Shown piece by piece: positions 1-6,409 of a DNA stretch of 15,515 bases. The stretch is from Bifidobacteriaceae bacterium (GTDB lineage: Bacteria; Actinomycetota; Actinomycetes; Actinomycetales; WQXJ01): the NCBI GenBank assembly GCA_031258055.1, contig JAIRNM010000120.1, forward strand, positions 1-15,515, written 5' to 3'. Under the pieces are notes generated by a model. It had not been told where the DNA came from. It did not search any database and worked only from the letters and a program-made list of their open reading frames with translations. The position numbers were made by a program, and so were the translations under genes. Position 1 is the first letter of the stretch. Each line of letters opens with the position of its first letter.

Positions 1-574
1 CACCGTCGCGTGGGCTTAGCTCAATCACCGGGACGGAGGGGTCGAGTTGCTTGATCGCGTCGTAATGGCTGGAGAAACGCATCCCACCGATCACCAGGTC
101 AGGTTCGGCTGCGGCGATCACCTCAAGGTTGGGTTCGCGGTGGGTGCCGACGTCTGGCAAGGAGTCGTCGCCTGAATATTTGGGGAATAATCCGTTTCCC
201 ATCAGTGATTTGGGTGCCGCCACTAACGGCACATCCCACCGGCTGAGCAACTCGAAGGCGCGGTTGTCCAACGCCACCACGCGCTCGGGATTAACCGGTA
301 CGGTGATGGAACCGTGGTTGTCCTCGACCACGACCTGGGCCGCATCTTGGGCGGCCATTGTCTGATCGCCAGCGCTGCCCGGATCTGACGCGGCGTCTGG
401 TTTGGCGTCCGGCCCGCCACCGCAGGCGGCCAGCGCCAGCGCTCCGGCCATCAGGGCGGTCAGTGCGGCCAGCCGCCCGGAGAGGCTGCCTAAATGGCCT
501 CTGGCCTGCCCGGATGGTGTTTGGCCCTCGGGTCTCGGAAGCGGGTTTCGGGTGGCCGGGATTAGCTGACGCAC
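1..574 (-). CDS. Iron-siderophore ABC transporter substrate-binding lipoprotein (3' end beyond window)
   Basis: This is the N-terminal 191 residues of a periplasmic-binding-type lipoprotein that would capture a ferric siderophore outside the cell and pass it to a FecCD-type permease. A GTG start at 572-574 follows a good ribosome-binding site (GAAAGGA on the minus strand, about 582-588). The protein has a basic leader, a hydrophobic stretch (residues about 34-50) and a lipobox ALAACGGG, with the lipidated Cys at residue 51. After a Gly/Asp/Ala-rich linker comes the start of the binding fold: VVVEDNHGSITVPVNPERVV, then residues like ALDNRAFELL, VGTHREPNLEVIAAAEPDLVIGG and an ELSPRD stretch, as in FatB/YclQ/FecB-type catechol or petrobactin binders. 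The iron box at 696-714 supports a role in iron uptake. The ligand cannot be told. The C-terminal lobe and any permease genes lie outside the window. Confidence 0.9.
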   Translation of the reverse strand, partial: MRQLIPATRNPLPRPEGQTPSGQARGHLGSLSGRLAALTALMAGALALAACGGGPDAKPDAASDPGSAGDQTMAAQDAAQVVVEDNHGSITVPVNPERVVALDNRAFELLSRWDVPLVAAPKSLMGNGLFPKYSGDDSLPDVGTHREPNLEVIAAAEPDLVIGGMRFSSHYDAIKQLDPSVPVIELSPRDG

Positions 575-695
575 GGGTGGTCCTTTCTTCAGGTGCTGGA
601 TGGAAAGCGAAACGGCGTCGCTACGGCCATCGGCGATGGCTGGACACCGCGAAAGGCGGATAGTCAAACAGCCTCGCCAACCCCCGAGCTGGCCA

Positions 696-714
696 TTAGG
701 CGAGCCTAACCTAA
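696..714 (-). promoter_or_regulatory. DtxR/IdeR-type iron box
   Basis: The 19-base sequence TTAGGCGAGCCTAACCTAA agrees with the established IdeR/DtxR operator TTAGGTTAGSCTAACCTAA at all but two positions (CG for TT in the left half). It lies about 120 bases upstream of the siderophore-binding protein start and overlaps a possible minus-strand promoter: -35 TTGGAC (plus-strand 733-738), a 19-base spacer, and -10 TAGGTT (plus-strand 708-713). A metal-loaded repressor bound here would cover the -10 and shut the gene off in iron-replete cells. The match is seen in the sequence; repression is inferred from the family. Confidence 0.82.
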
Positions 715-862
715 AACGTGAGTCCCAGCGTTGTCCAATCCAGTGCTTCGGGACGGACGATTCCTACCGGCCGATGCGTCGGACCTCAGCTCGCGAACGG
801 CAGCGGGTACCCGCAGCGCGGGCAGGAATGTGTGGGGCCGGGTTGTTTTTCTAACACACTTG

Positions 863-1759
863 TCACGCCCGCGCCGCTAGGGCGCGTATTACCCGGTGGG
901 CGCAGTGGTCGGGGTGGGCTGTGATGTCTTCCCAGGTGAATCGCAAGACTTGATAGCCGGCGGCGACCAATTCGTTTTGCCTGGCTCGGTCTTTTTGGAA
1001 AGCGGTTTTGGTTCCATGGGCCTGCCAGCCGTCGACCTCTATCACCAGTTTCTGCTTGGCGAAGAGCACGTCGACCCTGGCCGTAACACCGTTTGGCAGT
1101 CTGACGCGCACATTGGCCTGCCAGCTATCAATGCCGTTCTGTTTCAGGATCAGGTGGAAGCGCAATTCCGCCGCCGAACCCGCCCCCGATCTTGCCATCG
1201 CGGCGTATGTCTTCAGGCGGCGCACACCACGGCGGCGAGCTCGCGCGGCGATCATCTCATCCAGGGCTGGGGGACTGACGAGGTCACGGGAAAGCGACCA
1301 GGCGAACAGGCTGTCGGCGTCGGGCCCAGCCAGGATGGCCAGTGAGTCGATGAGCGCCCCCGGTTCGGATTGGACGGACAAGCCACGGTAGTTGGCGATG
1401 TCCTGGACCGGTATCCGGATGGCCCGGACGGCTATACGGTAACGACTGCGGTAGCGGCCCGGCTTGGCCACCCAGATCGCACCGACGGCTGGGATGGGCG
1501 CCTCTGGGCGCCACAGCTTGATCGCGCTCGGGCCCCAAACAATCGAGTTTGGGACTGAGAGCGTAGCGGCCCAGGCGCCCTGCTCTGGACCAATAGACTC
1601 GCCAGCCAGAACGAAGCCCTTTCCCGCCACCTGTTTCCACTGTCCTGCTTTGATCGCGGTCGCGGCCTGGCTGGCACTCATTCCGCAACGCAGGGCTTGG
1701 GCGCGGGTGAAGACGTCGGCCTGGGCGGCGCGGACGGCGGCGAACGCGGTCTGATCCAT
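863..1759 (-). CDS. DUF559-type endonuclease-fold protein with winged-helix-like N-terminus
   Basis: The protein has 298 residues from the chosen ATG (1757-1759). The N-terminus (about 1-70, with AQADVFTRAQALRCGMSASQ and a KGFVLAG strand) resembles the winged-helix module found at the start of AbiEi-like antitoxins and many actinobacterial DUF559 proteins. The C-terminal quarter (about 195-295) fits DUF559, a relative of Vsr and other PD-(D/E)XK nucleases: a helix with SAAELRFHLIL, then RVDVLFAKQKLVIEVDGWQAHG with candidate metal ligands D230, E241 and D243, and an RARQNELVAAGYQVLRFTWEDI strand-helix end. Such genes are scattered and often single in actinobacterial genomes; a physiological role is not established and none is claimed. 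A TTG start at 1807 would add 16 residues; the ATG fits the family better, but no strong ribosome-binding site decides it. It stands alone with no partner gene. Confidence 0.85.
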   Translation of the reverse strand: MDQTAFAAVRAAQADVFTRAQALRCGMSASQAATAIKAGQWKQVAGKGFVLAGESIGPEQGAWAATLSVPNSIVWGPSAIKLWRPEAPIPAVGAIWVAKPGRYRSRYRIAVRAIRIPVQDIANYRGLSVQSEPGALIDSLAILAGPDADSLFAWSLSRDLVSPPALDEMIAARARRRGVRRLKTYAAMARSGAGSAAELRFHLILKQNGIDSWQANVRVRLPNGVTARVDVLFAKQKLVIEVDGWQAHGTKTAFQKDRARQNELVAAGYQVLRFTWEDITAHPDHCAHRVIRALAARA

Positions 1760-1886
1760 GCTGACATCGTCCCGCACCGTGGCGTGTGGGCATCGCGGAT
1801 GGGCCAAGACCTTGTGGATTAACAGTTGCCGCCGTTTCCCCAGTCTCCAGCCTGATCCAGCGCGGGGTTGGTCGAAGCTGATCGAG

Positions 1887-2194
1887 TCGAGTACGCGATT
1901 AATCTAAGTCGTCGTAATTGAGTACGCCGTTTATCGAAGTGCTGGTCGTTGAGTTCGCCGTTTATCTAACCCAAAATCATTGACTACGCCGTTTTGTGGC
2001 AGTTTGCGGGTCGGCCAACGCTCTGACCTGGGAGAACGCGAAAGGCACGCTGAAGGAATGGCGTACTCGATGAAAAGTACTGCGAGGAATGGCGTACTCG
2101 ATGACGGTCAGCGTGAGGAATGGCGTAGTCGATGACGGTCAGCGCGAGGAATGGCGTAGTCGATGACGGTCAGCGTGAGGAATGGCGTACTCGA
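1887..2194. mobile_element. Possible transposon-end remnant or non-autonomous element formed by the two facing arrays
   Basis: Two oppositely oriented arrays of one repeat, bounding about 41 bases and no transposase, look like the two ends of an element that uses multiple transposase-binding sites per end, as IS21-family, Tn7-like and Mu-like elements do, with the core lost. The inward-reading tips are TCGAGTACGCG (left) and TCGAGTACGCC (right). No target-site duplication and no clear TG...CA tip are visible, so this is an inference; a regulatory or DNA-structural array is the alternative. Confidence 0.35.
1889..2012. repeat. Left array: four degenerate 31-bp direct repeats
   Basis: Four units start at 1889, 1920, 1951 and 1982, exactly 31 bases apart. 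Each opens with GAGTACGC(C/G), GAGTTCGCC or GACTACGCC, followed by a GTTTATC-like stretch in the middle units (CGTTTATCGAAG, CGTTTATCTAAC); the remaining 14 or so bases vary. The reverse complement of the core (GGCGTACTC) is the core of the array at 2054-2200, so the two arrays face each other. The 573-base stretch between the DUF559 gene and the EF-Tu-domain gene (1760-2332) holds these two arrays and no supportable gene. Confidence 0.85.
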
Positions 2195-2200
2195 TGCTGG
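2054..2200. repeat. Right array: five well-conserved 31-bp direct repeats
   Basis: Units start at 2054, 2085, 2116, 2147 and 2178, again with a strict 31-base period. Each begins AGGAATGGCGTA(C/G)TCGATG; units 2-4 continue with ACGGTCAGCG(T/C)G and are nearly identical, while unit 1 has a different second half and unit 5 breaks off after the core into CTGGCCGGCG. The core GGCGTACTC is the reverse complement of the GAGTACGCC core of the left array. The outermost left and right units share GAGTACGC-N-ATT-NN-TC when read inward, so the whole 1887-2194 segment has imperfect terminal inverted repeats. It is not CRISPR: the period is too short to hold a repeat plus unique spacers. Confidence 0.9.
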
Positions 2201-2289
2201 CCGGCGCCCGAATGATGGGCTGGCTTTTCGGTTGGTGCTTTGGTCCCCTGGCGCGCAGCGGGGCGGAGGAAGGGAGGGCTCGGGGCGGA

Positions 2290-2295
2290 TAGGAT
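2290..2295 (+). promoter_or_regulatory. Possible -10 element for the EF-Tu-domain gene
   Basis: TAGGAT is a frequent actinobacterial -10 hexamer and lies 38 bases before the GTG start at 2333, which would give a leader of about 30 nt. No convincing -35 is seen 16-19 bases upstream, where the sequence is purine-rich (GGAGGAAGGGAGGG), so this is weak. Confidence 0.25.
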
Positions 2296-2332
2296 AGTGG
2301 CGAATCCCGTCAGGCTCAGAGAGGAACTCACC

Positions 2333-2680
2333 GTGGAAGAGTCACAGCCCTCAGAATTCCAATTCGAGATCGAACAGGCCTTCTTATTTGAGGACAAAGG
2401 CACGGCGATCTCGGGATTGGTCGAGTTGGGAACTATAGTTCCTGGTCAGGCCATTGATATACATGGTCAGGGGATCACCCGTCACGGTCTGATTGACTCC
2501 ATTGTGATGTCGGGTGAACGCACCGAACAAGTCGAAGCCGGACATGTCTGCACGCTGCTGGTGACAGACTTGACGCCGGGCCACATTGGACCCTGGATGC
2601 TCGCCACGCACGCGGGTGGCCAACCACACAAGGACTTGCGGGAGCGAGTCCCGAGACAGTACTCATCCGTCGCGGCCTAA
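2333..2680 (+). CDS. Stand-alone EF-Tu domain 2-like protein (no GTPase domain)
   Basis: A 115-residue protein starts at GTG 2333, seven bases after AGAGAGGA; reading upstream to 2240 stays open but has no ribosome-binding site. Residues about 10-93 follow the beta-barrel domain 2 of EF-Tu/EF-1A (GTP_EFTU_D2): FQFEIEQAFLFEDKGTAISG matches the FxIEDVFxIxGRGTVVTG strand pair, then VELGTIVPGQAIDIHG, a DSIVMSGERTEQVEAG segment like GVEMFRKxLDEAxAG, and LLVTDLTPGHIGPWMLAT like LLRGIxREDVxRGQVLAKP. There is no P-loop, no switch regions and no domain 3; the last 22 residues are polar. Pipelines often name such small proteins EF-Tu/IF-2/RF-3 family GTPase, but GTP hydrolysis is not expected. It precedes the S10 cluster, where actinobacteria commonly carry tuf. 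Its function is unknown. Confidence 0.88.
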   Translation: MEESQPSEFQFEIEQAFLFEDKGTAISGLVELGTIVPGQAIDIHGQGITRHGLIDSIVMSGERTEQVEAGHVCTLLVTDLTPGHIGPWMLATHAGGQPHKDLRERVPRQYSSVAA

Positions 2681-2683
2681 TTG

Positions 2684-2727
2684 CCACGGCCTGACCAGCG
2701 CGGCAGACAAGCACCGTCAGGCAGTGG
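2684..2727 (+). terminator. Inverted repeat after the EF-Tu-domain gene; possible terminator
   Basis: CCTGAC (2690-2695) pairs with GTCAGG (2716-2721), and outer CCAC (2684-2687) with GTGG (2724-2727), separated by one 2x2 mismatch, around a 20-base loop. It begins four bases after the stop codon and lies upstream of the putative rpsJ promoter, a sensible place to separate the two transcripts. No T-run follows, so it is not a canonical intrinsic terminator. Confidence 0.35.
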
Positions 2728-2745
2728 GCTAACCGAAGGGCCGAT

Positions 2746-2775
2746 TTCACATCCGCCGGGGTTTTCTGGCAAGAT
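2746..2775 (+). promoter_or_regulatory. Probable S10-cluster promoter
   Basis: TTCACA (2746-2751; five of six matches to TTGACA) is followed after 18 bases by CAAGAT (2770-2775), preceded by TGG as an extended -10 (TGGCAAGAT). A start near 2782 would give a leader of about 188 nt before rpsJ. This is the best sigma-70-like candidate in the 289-base gap; the -10 itself is imperfect. Confidence 0.45.
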
Positions 2776-2969
2776 GTAGCGGTTGCCCAGCAACGGTTGG
2801 GCGATCTTTGCTTCGCGCGAGCCCGCCCGCGGGTCCGTGATGGGGCTAGGACCACTCCGTCGATTCAAGTGAAGCGTGGCCGCTCTATGAGCCGCGAGCG
2901 CGACACGCCCGAGCGCGGGGGGCGGTCAAAACCATAATCAGGAACGAAACTCAGGAGATGGGCCACGCC
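2776..2969 (+). promoter_or_regulatory. Long 5' leader of the S10 cluster
   Basis: No gene is seen here. Close to the predicted transcript start, TTGCCCA (2783-2789) can pair with TGGGCGA (2798-2804) over an 8-base loop (seven pairs, one G-U). Further G+C-rich self-complementary pieces lie at about 2820-2835 and 2890-2925. A leader of this length before rpsJ is compatible with feedback control, as L4 does in enterobacteria, but no known leader class is recognised. Confidence 0.35.
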
Positions 2970-3278
2970 ATGGCTGGACAGAAGATCCGGATACGGCTGA
3001 AGTCGTATGACCACCAGGTCATCGACTCGTCGGCGCGCAAGATCGTCGAGACGGTGAGCCGGGCTGGTGCCACCGTGGTGGGGCCGGTACCGCTCCCAAC
3101 CGAGAAGAACGTGTACTGCGTGATCCGGTCTCCTCATAAGTACAAAGACAGCCGCGAACACTTCGAGATGAGGACGCACAAGCGGCTGATCGACATTATT
3201 GACCCCACTCCGAAAGCGGTCGACTCCTTGATGCGGCTCGACCTGCCGGCGGACGTGAACATTGAAATCAAGCTGTAG
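2970..3278 (+). CDS. rpsJ: 30S ribosomal protein S10
   Basis: Small-subunit head protein, also NusE in transcription antitermination complexes. The 102 residues from [19 protein letters not shown] have the usual family length and align end to end, with the conserved [10 protein letters not shown], the [19 protein letters not shown] segment and the closing [12 protein letters not shown]. An upstream in-frame ATG at 2958 would add four residues but leaves no room for a ribosome-binding site; AGGAG at 2953-2957 lies 12 bases from the chosen ATG, a little far. It is the first gene of the S10 cluster, 18 bases ahead of rplC. Confidence 0.98.
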   Translation: MAGQKIRIRLKSYDHQVIDSSARKIVETVSRAGATVVGPVPLPTEKNVYCVIRSPHKYKDSREHFEMRTHKRLIDIIDPTPKAVDSLMRLDLPADVNIEIKL

Positions 3279-3296
3279 CGACCGGCGAGGACAGAC

Positions 3297-3959
3297 ATGA
3301 CTACCGTTTCCCAGAAAGTACGCCCCAAGGCGGCGCTGCTGGGCACCAAACTCGGCATGACCCAAGCCTGGGACGCCGATGGCCGCGTGGTGCCGCTAAC
3401 CGTCATCGAGGTGGGCTCGAACGTGGTGTCGCAAGTGCGCACCGAACAGAAAGATGGTTATAGCGCCATCCAGTTGGCCTTCGGCCAAATCGACCCAGTG
3501 CGGGTGAACCAACCGATGCGCGGCCATTTCGCCAAGGCGGAGGTCGCGCCCCGCCGTTACCTGGCGGAGGTTCGTATTGCCGAGGCGGAATCCTATGAGC
3601 CGGGCCAGGAACTAACAGTGGCGGTCTTCGAAACTGGTCAGCTAGTCGACGTGACCGGCACCACCAAGGGCAAAGGAACCGCTGGCGTGATGAAACGCCA
3701 CGGTTTCCACGGTGTTGGCGCTTCGCACGGGGCGCATCGGAACCACCGCAAACCAGGTTCGATCGGCGCTTGCGCCACGCCCGCCCGCGTGCTCAAAGGC
3801 ATGCGCATGGCCGGTCGCCTAGGCAATGCCCGCCACACCACACTGAACCTGCTGATCCACGCGATTGACGCCGACAACGGCCTGATTTTGGTCAAAGGCG
3901 CCGTGCCGGGGCCGAAAGGCGGCTTGGTCTTGGTCCGTTCAGCGGTGAAGGGGGCTTGA
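3297..3959 (+). CDS. rplC: 50S ribosomal protein L3
   Basis: Early-assembly large-subunit protein that reaches toward the peptidyl-transferase centre. The protein has 220 residues, normal for actinobacteria. The signature region spans about residues 118-178: [53 protein letters not shown]. The position methylated as Gln150 in E. coli L3 is Arg here (MAGRLGN), as is common in actinobacteria. The C-terminus [20 protein letters not shown] is typical. It overlaps the possible TTG start of rplD. Confidence 0.98.
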   Translation: MTTVSQKVRPKAALLGTKLGMTQAWDADGRVVPLTVIEVGSNVVSQVRTEQKDGYSAIQLAFGQIDPVRVNQPMRGHFAKAEVAPRRYLAEVRIAEAESYEPGQELTVAVFETGQLVDVTGTTKGKGTAGVMKRHGFHGVGASHGAHRNHRKPGSIGACATPARVLKGMRMAGRLGNARHTTLNLLIHAIDADNGLILVKGAVPGPKGGLVLVRSAVKGA

Positions 3960-3964
3960 TCAAG

Positions 3965-4948
3965 ATGTCAACTATTGAAATTGTCGGTCCGGCCGGGCAG
4001 AAGGCTGGCACTGCCGCTCTGCCCAGCGCCGTGTTCGATGTCCAGACCAATGTGCCGCTGATTCACCAGGTGGTCGTTGCCCAGTTGGCGGCGGCCCGGC
4101 AGGGCTCGCACGCGACCAAGACCCGGGGCATGGTTTCCGGCGGTGGACGCAAGCCGTACCGCCAGAAAGGCACCGGCCGGGCTCGCCAGGGTTCGACCCG
4201 GGCGCCGCAGTTCGTCGGCGGTGGTGTGGTCCACGGGCCGCAGCCGCGCGATTACTCGCAGCGCACACCCAAGAAGATGAAAGCCGCCGCCTTGCGGGGA
4301 GCCCTTTCAGATCGCGCTCGTCACGGACGTATCCACGTGGTTTCCAAACTGATTGACGGCGCCACGCCGTCGACTAAAGCGGCGGCAGTCACGCTGGCGC
4401 GGCTATCGGACCGCCCACGCCTGTTGGTGGTGCTCAGCGCCAGCGAGGAGACCGCGCGCTTGTCGGTCCGTAACCTGCCGCAGGTCCATTGGCTCACCCC
4501 CGGCCAGCTCAACAGCTACGACGTGATGGTCTCAGATGACGTCGTTTTCACGGCCGCGGCCCTGGCCGAATTCCTGGCCAGCCCCAAATCAGGCTTGGAC
4601 CCGGACGCCGCCGAGGTAACGGACGCTGTCCAGGTGGCCCAGACCGACATTGACGAGACGGCCCGTGCCGTCGAATCGGCTAAAGACACCGAACCGGACG
4701 ACAAGGCGGCCGATGCCGACAAGGCGGCCGATGCCGTCGAATCAGCCCCGGACGGCGAAGGCCCCGAACTGGTTGACCAGGCTGACGACGCCGCCGATGC
4801 CGAAGAACCCGAAGAGTCCGAGGACGCTGGAGCATCCGAGCAGACCACCGATGCTGAAGCATCCAAAGAGGGCGACGAAGCTGACGAGCCCAGCAAGTCC
4901 GGCAAGTCCGGCAAGTCTGACGAGTCTGACGAGGAGGAAGCCGAATGA
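3965..4948 (+). CDS. rplD: 50S ribosomal protein L4 with a long acidic C-terminal tail
   Basis: Residues 1-207 are a full L4, a large-subunit assembly protein whose extended loop lines the exit tunnel: the loop carries [36 protein letters not shown] and [17 protein letters not shown], and the Rossmann-like globular part follows ([31 protein letters not shown]). Ordinary bacterial L4 ends about here, at 205-225 residues. This one continues for about 118 residues (nucleotides about 4589-4945) rich in Asp, Glu, Ala and Ser: I count 44 acidic and 8 basic residues and no aromatic ones. The tail holds an 18-base perfect tandem duplication (4700-4717 and 4718-4735, DKAADA twice) and short SGK repeats. 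ATG 3965 is chosen, 10 bases after GAAGGGGG; TTG 3956 would add three residues and overlap rplC. The last codons also form the rplW ribosome-binding site. Confidence 0.97.
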   Translation: MSTIEIVGPAGQKAGTAALPSAVFDVQTNVPLIHQVVVAQLAAARQGSHATKTRGMVSGGGRKPYRQKGTGRARQGSTRAPQFVGGGVVHGPQPRDYSQRTPKKMKAAALRGALSDRARHGRIHVVSKLIDGATPSTKAAAVTLARLSDRPRLLVVLSASEETARLSVRNLPQVHWLTPGQLNSYDVMVSDDVVFTAAALAEFLASPKSGLDPDAAEVTDAVQVAQTDIDETARAVESAKDTEPDDKAADADKAADAVESAPDGEGPELVDQADDAADAEEPEESEDAGASEQTTDAEASKEGDEADEPSKSGKSGKSDESDEEEAE

Positions 4949-5253
4949 GCAAGCTGGAACTCCCCAAGAACCCGCGCGACATTATCATCAAGCCGGTCGT
5001 CTCGGAGAAGAGCTACGGGTTGATCGACGAAGGGAAATACACCTTCATTGTTGATCCCAGGGCCACTAAGACAGAGATCAAGATCGCCATTGAGAAGATC
5101 TTCGATGTGAAAGTCGCCTCCGTCAACACGCTGAACCGGCGCGGCAAGACGCGGCGGACGCGCTACGGCATCGGGCACCGCAAAAGCACCAAACGCGCGA
5201 TCGTGACCTTGCGCGAAGGCTCCATCGACATATTCGGCGCGCCGATCTCCTGA
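4945..5253 (+). CDS. rplW: 50S ribosomal protein L23
   Basis: Protein at the tunnel exit, the docking site for trigger factor, SRP and the translocon. The 102 residues are of normal length: [55 protein letters not shown] and a basic loop [19 protein letters not shown]. The ATG shares ATGA with the rplD stop. Its ribosome-binding site GAGGAGG (4931-4937) is written by the Glu codons of the acidic L4 tail, so the tail's end may be partly held by this need. Confidence 0.98.
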   Translation: MSKLELPKNPRDIIIKPVVSEKSYGLIDEGKYTFIVDPRATKTEIKIAIEKIFDVKVASVNTLNRRGKTRRTRYGIGHRKSTKRAIVTLREGSIDIFGAPIS

Positions 5254-5272
5254 AAGCGAAGGTTAGAGCGAC

Positions 5273-6109
5273 ATGGCTATTAGGAAATACTCCCCGACCA
5301 CACCGGGTCGGCGCGGCTCCTCGGTCGCGGATTTCGCCGAGATCACCCGCTCCACGCCGGAGAAATCGCTGGTCAGGCCACTGACCAAGACCGGCGGCCG
5401 GGATTCATCAGGGCATATCAGCTCCCGCCACCGGGGCGGCGGGCACAAACGGGCCTACCGGGTGATCGACTTCAGGCGCCACGACAAAGACGGTGTCCCC
5501 GCCAAAGTTGCGCACATCGAATATGACCCGAACCGGACATCCAGGATCGCCCTGCTCCATTACGCCGATGGGACCAAGCGGTACATCTTGGCACCGAATC
5601 GGTTGCGGCAGGGTGATCGCGTCGAGGCGGGTCCGGAAGCTGACATCAAGCCGGGCAACAACCTGCCGATGCGCTATATCCCGCTCTGCACCGTGATTCA
5701 CGCGGTCGAATTGCAACCGGGCGGTGGCGCCAAACTGGCCCGCAGCGCTGGCGCCTCAATCCAACTGGTCGCTAAAGAGGGGCGCTTCGCCCAGTTACGG
5801 TTGCCGTCCGGTGAGATCCGGAACGTTGATTTGCGCTGCCGCGCCACCATTGGCGAGGTCGGCAACGCCGAACAATCGAACATCAACTGGGGTAAGGCGG
5901 GCCGGATGCGTTGGAAGGGCCGCCGTCCCCATGTCCGGGGCGTGGCCATGAACCCGGTCGACCACCCGCATGGCGGCGGCGAAGGTAAGACCTCCGGTGG
6001 CCGCCATCCGGTCAGCCCCTGGGGCAAGCCGGAGGGCCGCACCCGCAAAGCTGGCAAACCGTCCGACAAATTGATCGTCCGCCGTCGCCGGACTGGCAAG
6101 AAGCGCTGA
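5273..6109 (+). CDS. rplB: 50S ribosomal protein L2
   Basis: Large-subunit protein needed for subunit joining and peptidyl-transferase activity. The 278 residues are the usual length: [20 protein letters not shown] at the start, the OB-fold half ([20 protein letters not shown]), an SH3-like half (GSKL-equivalent [20 protein letters not shown]), and the catalytic-centre signature [16 protein letters not shown] (residues about 222-237) with its conserved His pair. The C-terminus [12 protein letters not shown] is basic as expected. A small departure is [11 protein letters not shown], with Cys where most L2 have Gly or Glu. It lies 19 bases after rplW. Confidence 0.98.
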   Translation: MAIRKYSPTTPGRRGSSVADFAEITRSTPEKSLVRPLTKTGGRDSSGHISSRHRGGGHKRAYRVIDFRRHDKDGVPAKVAHIEYDPNRTSRIALLHYADGTKRYILAPNRLRQGDRVEAGPEADIKPGNNLPMRYIPLCTVIHAVELQPGGGAKLARSAGASIQLVAKEGRFAQLRLPSGEIRNVDLRCRATIGEVGNAEQSNINWGKAGRMRWKGRRPHVRGVAMNPVDHPHGGGEGKTSGGRHPVSPWGKPEGRTRKAGKPSDKLIVRRRRTGKKR

Positions 6110-6127
6110 TAGGGAGATTAGAACAAG

Positions 6128-6409
6128 ATGCCTCGCAGTCTCAAAAAGGGTCCGTTCGTGGACGCCCACCTGCAAAAGAAGGTGGATGAACACAACGCTA
6201 AGGGCCTCAAGACAGTCATCAAGACCTGGTCTAGGCGCTCTATGGTGACGCCGGATTTCTTGGGGCACACCTTCGCGGTGCACGATGGCCGCAAACATGT
6301 GCCGGTTTTCATCACCGAGTCGATGGTTGGCCACAAACTGGGGGAGTTTGCTCCCACCCGGACCTTCCGTGGCCATGAGAAGGATGACAAGAAAGGGCGG
6401 CGGCGCTGA
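6128..6409 (+). CDS. rpsS: 30S ribosomal protein S19
   Basis: Small-subunit head protein that contacts S13 and the A-site finger. The 93 residues are of normal length: [40 protein letters not shown], and the signature [28 protein letters not shown] split over residues about 55-80. A ribosome-binding site GGGAGA sits about 10 bases upstream. Its TGA stop overlaps the rplV ATG by one base (TGATG), suggesting coupled translation. Confidence 0.98.
   Translation: MPRSLKKGPFVDAHLQKKVDEHNAKGLKTVIKTWSRRSMVTPDFLGHTFAVHDGRKHVPVFITESMVGHKLGEFAPTRTFRGHEKDDKKGRRR

Noticed and set aside
223..420. 65-residue minus-strand open frame
   Set aside because: It is an alternative frame of the siderophore-binding lipoprotein gene, which has the lipobox, family motifs and ribosome-binding site.
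803..850. Intrinsic terminator on the plus strand (GCGGGTACCCGC palindrome or CCCGC-AGC-GCGGG stem, then TTTTT)
   Set aside because: The stems end more than 20 bases before the T-run and no plus-strand gene lies upstream; the T-run would be an A-run for the two minus-strand genes.
575..862. Possible small gene between the two minus-strand genes
   Set aside because: Open frames here lack ribosome-binding sites and coding character; the stretch holds the iron box, a promoter candidate and the 3' side of the DUF559 gene only.
1889..2200. CRISPR array
   Set aside because: The period is only 31 bases, the conserved and variable parts together fill it, the variable parts of the right array are nearly identical, the orientation flips in the middle, and no cas gene is present.
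2240..2332. 31-residue N-terminal extension of the EF-Tu-domain protein
   Set aside because: The extension is Arg/Gly-rich without EF-Tu G-domain features, and the GTG at 2333 has the only good ribosome-binding site (AGAGAGGA).
2170..2403. 77-residue minus-strand open frame across the right array and the EF-Tu-domain gene start
   Set aside because: No family features or ribosome-binding site, and it overlaps a well-supported plus-strand gene.
4516..5178. Long 220-residue minus-strand open frame opposite the L4 tail and L23
   Set aside because: Its Ser/Asp-rich composition is the mirror of the acidic L4 tail codons on the other strand; there is no ribosome-binding site, and the plus-strand L4 and L23 frames are certain.
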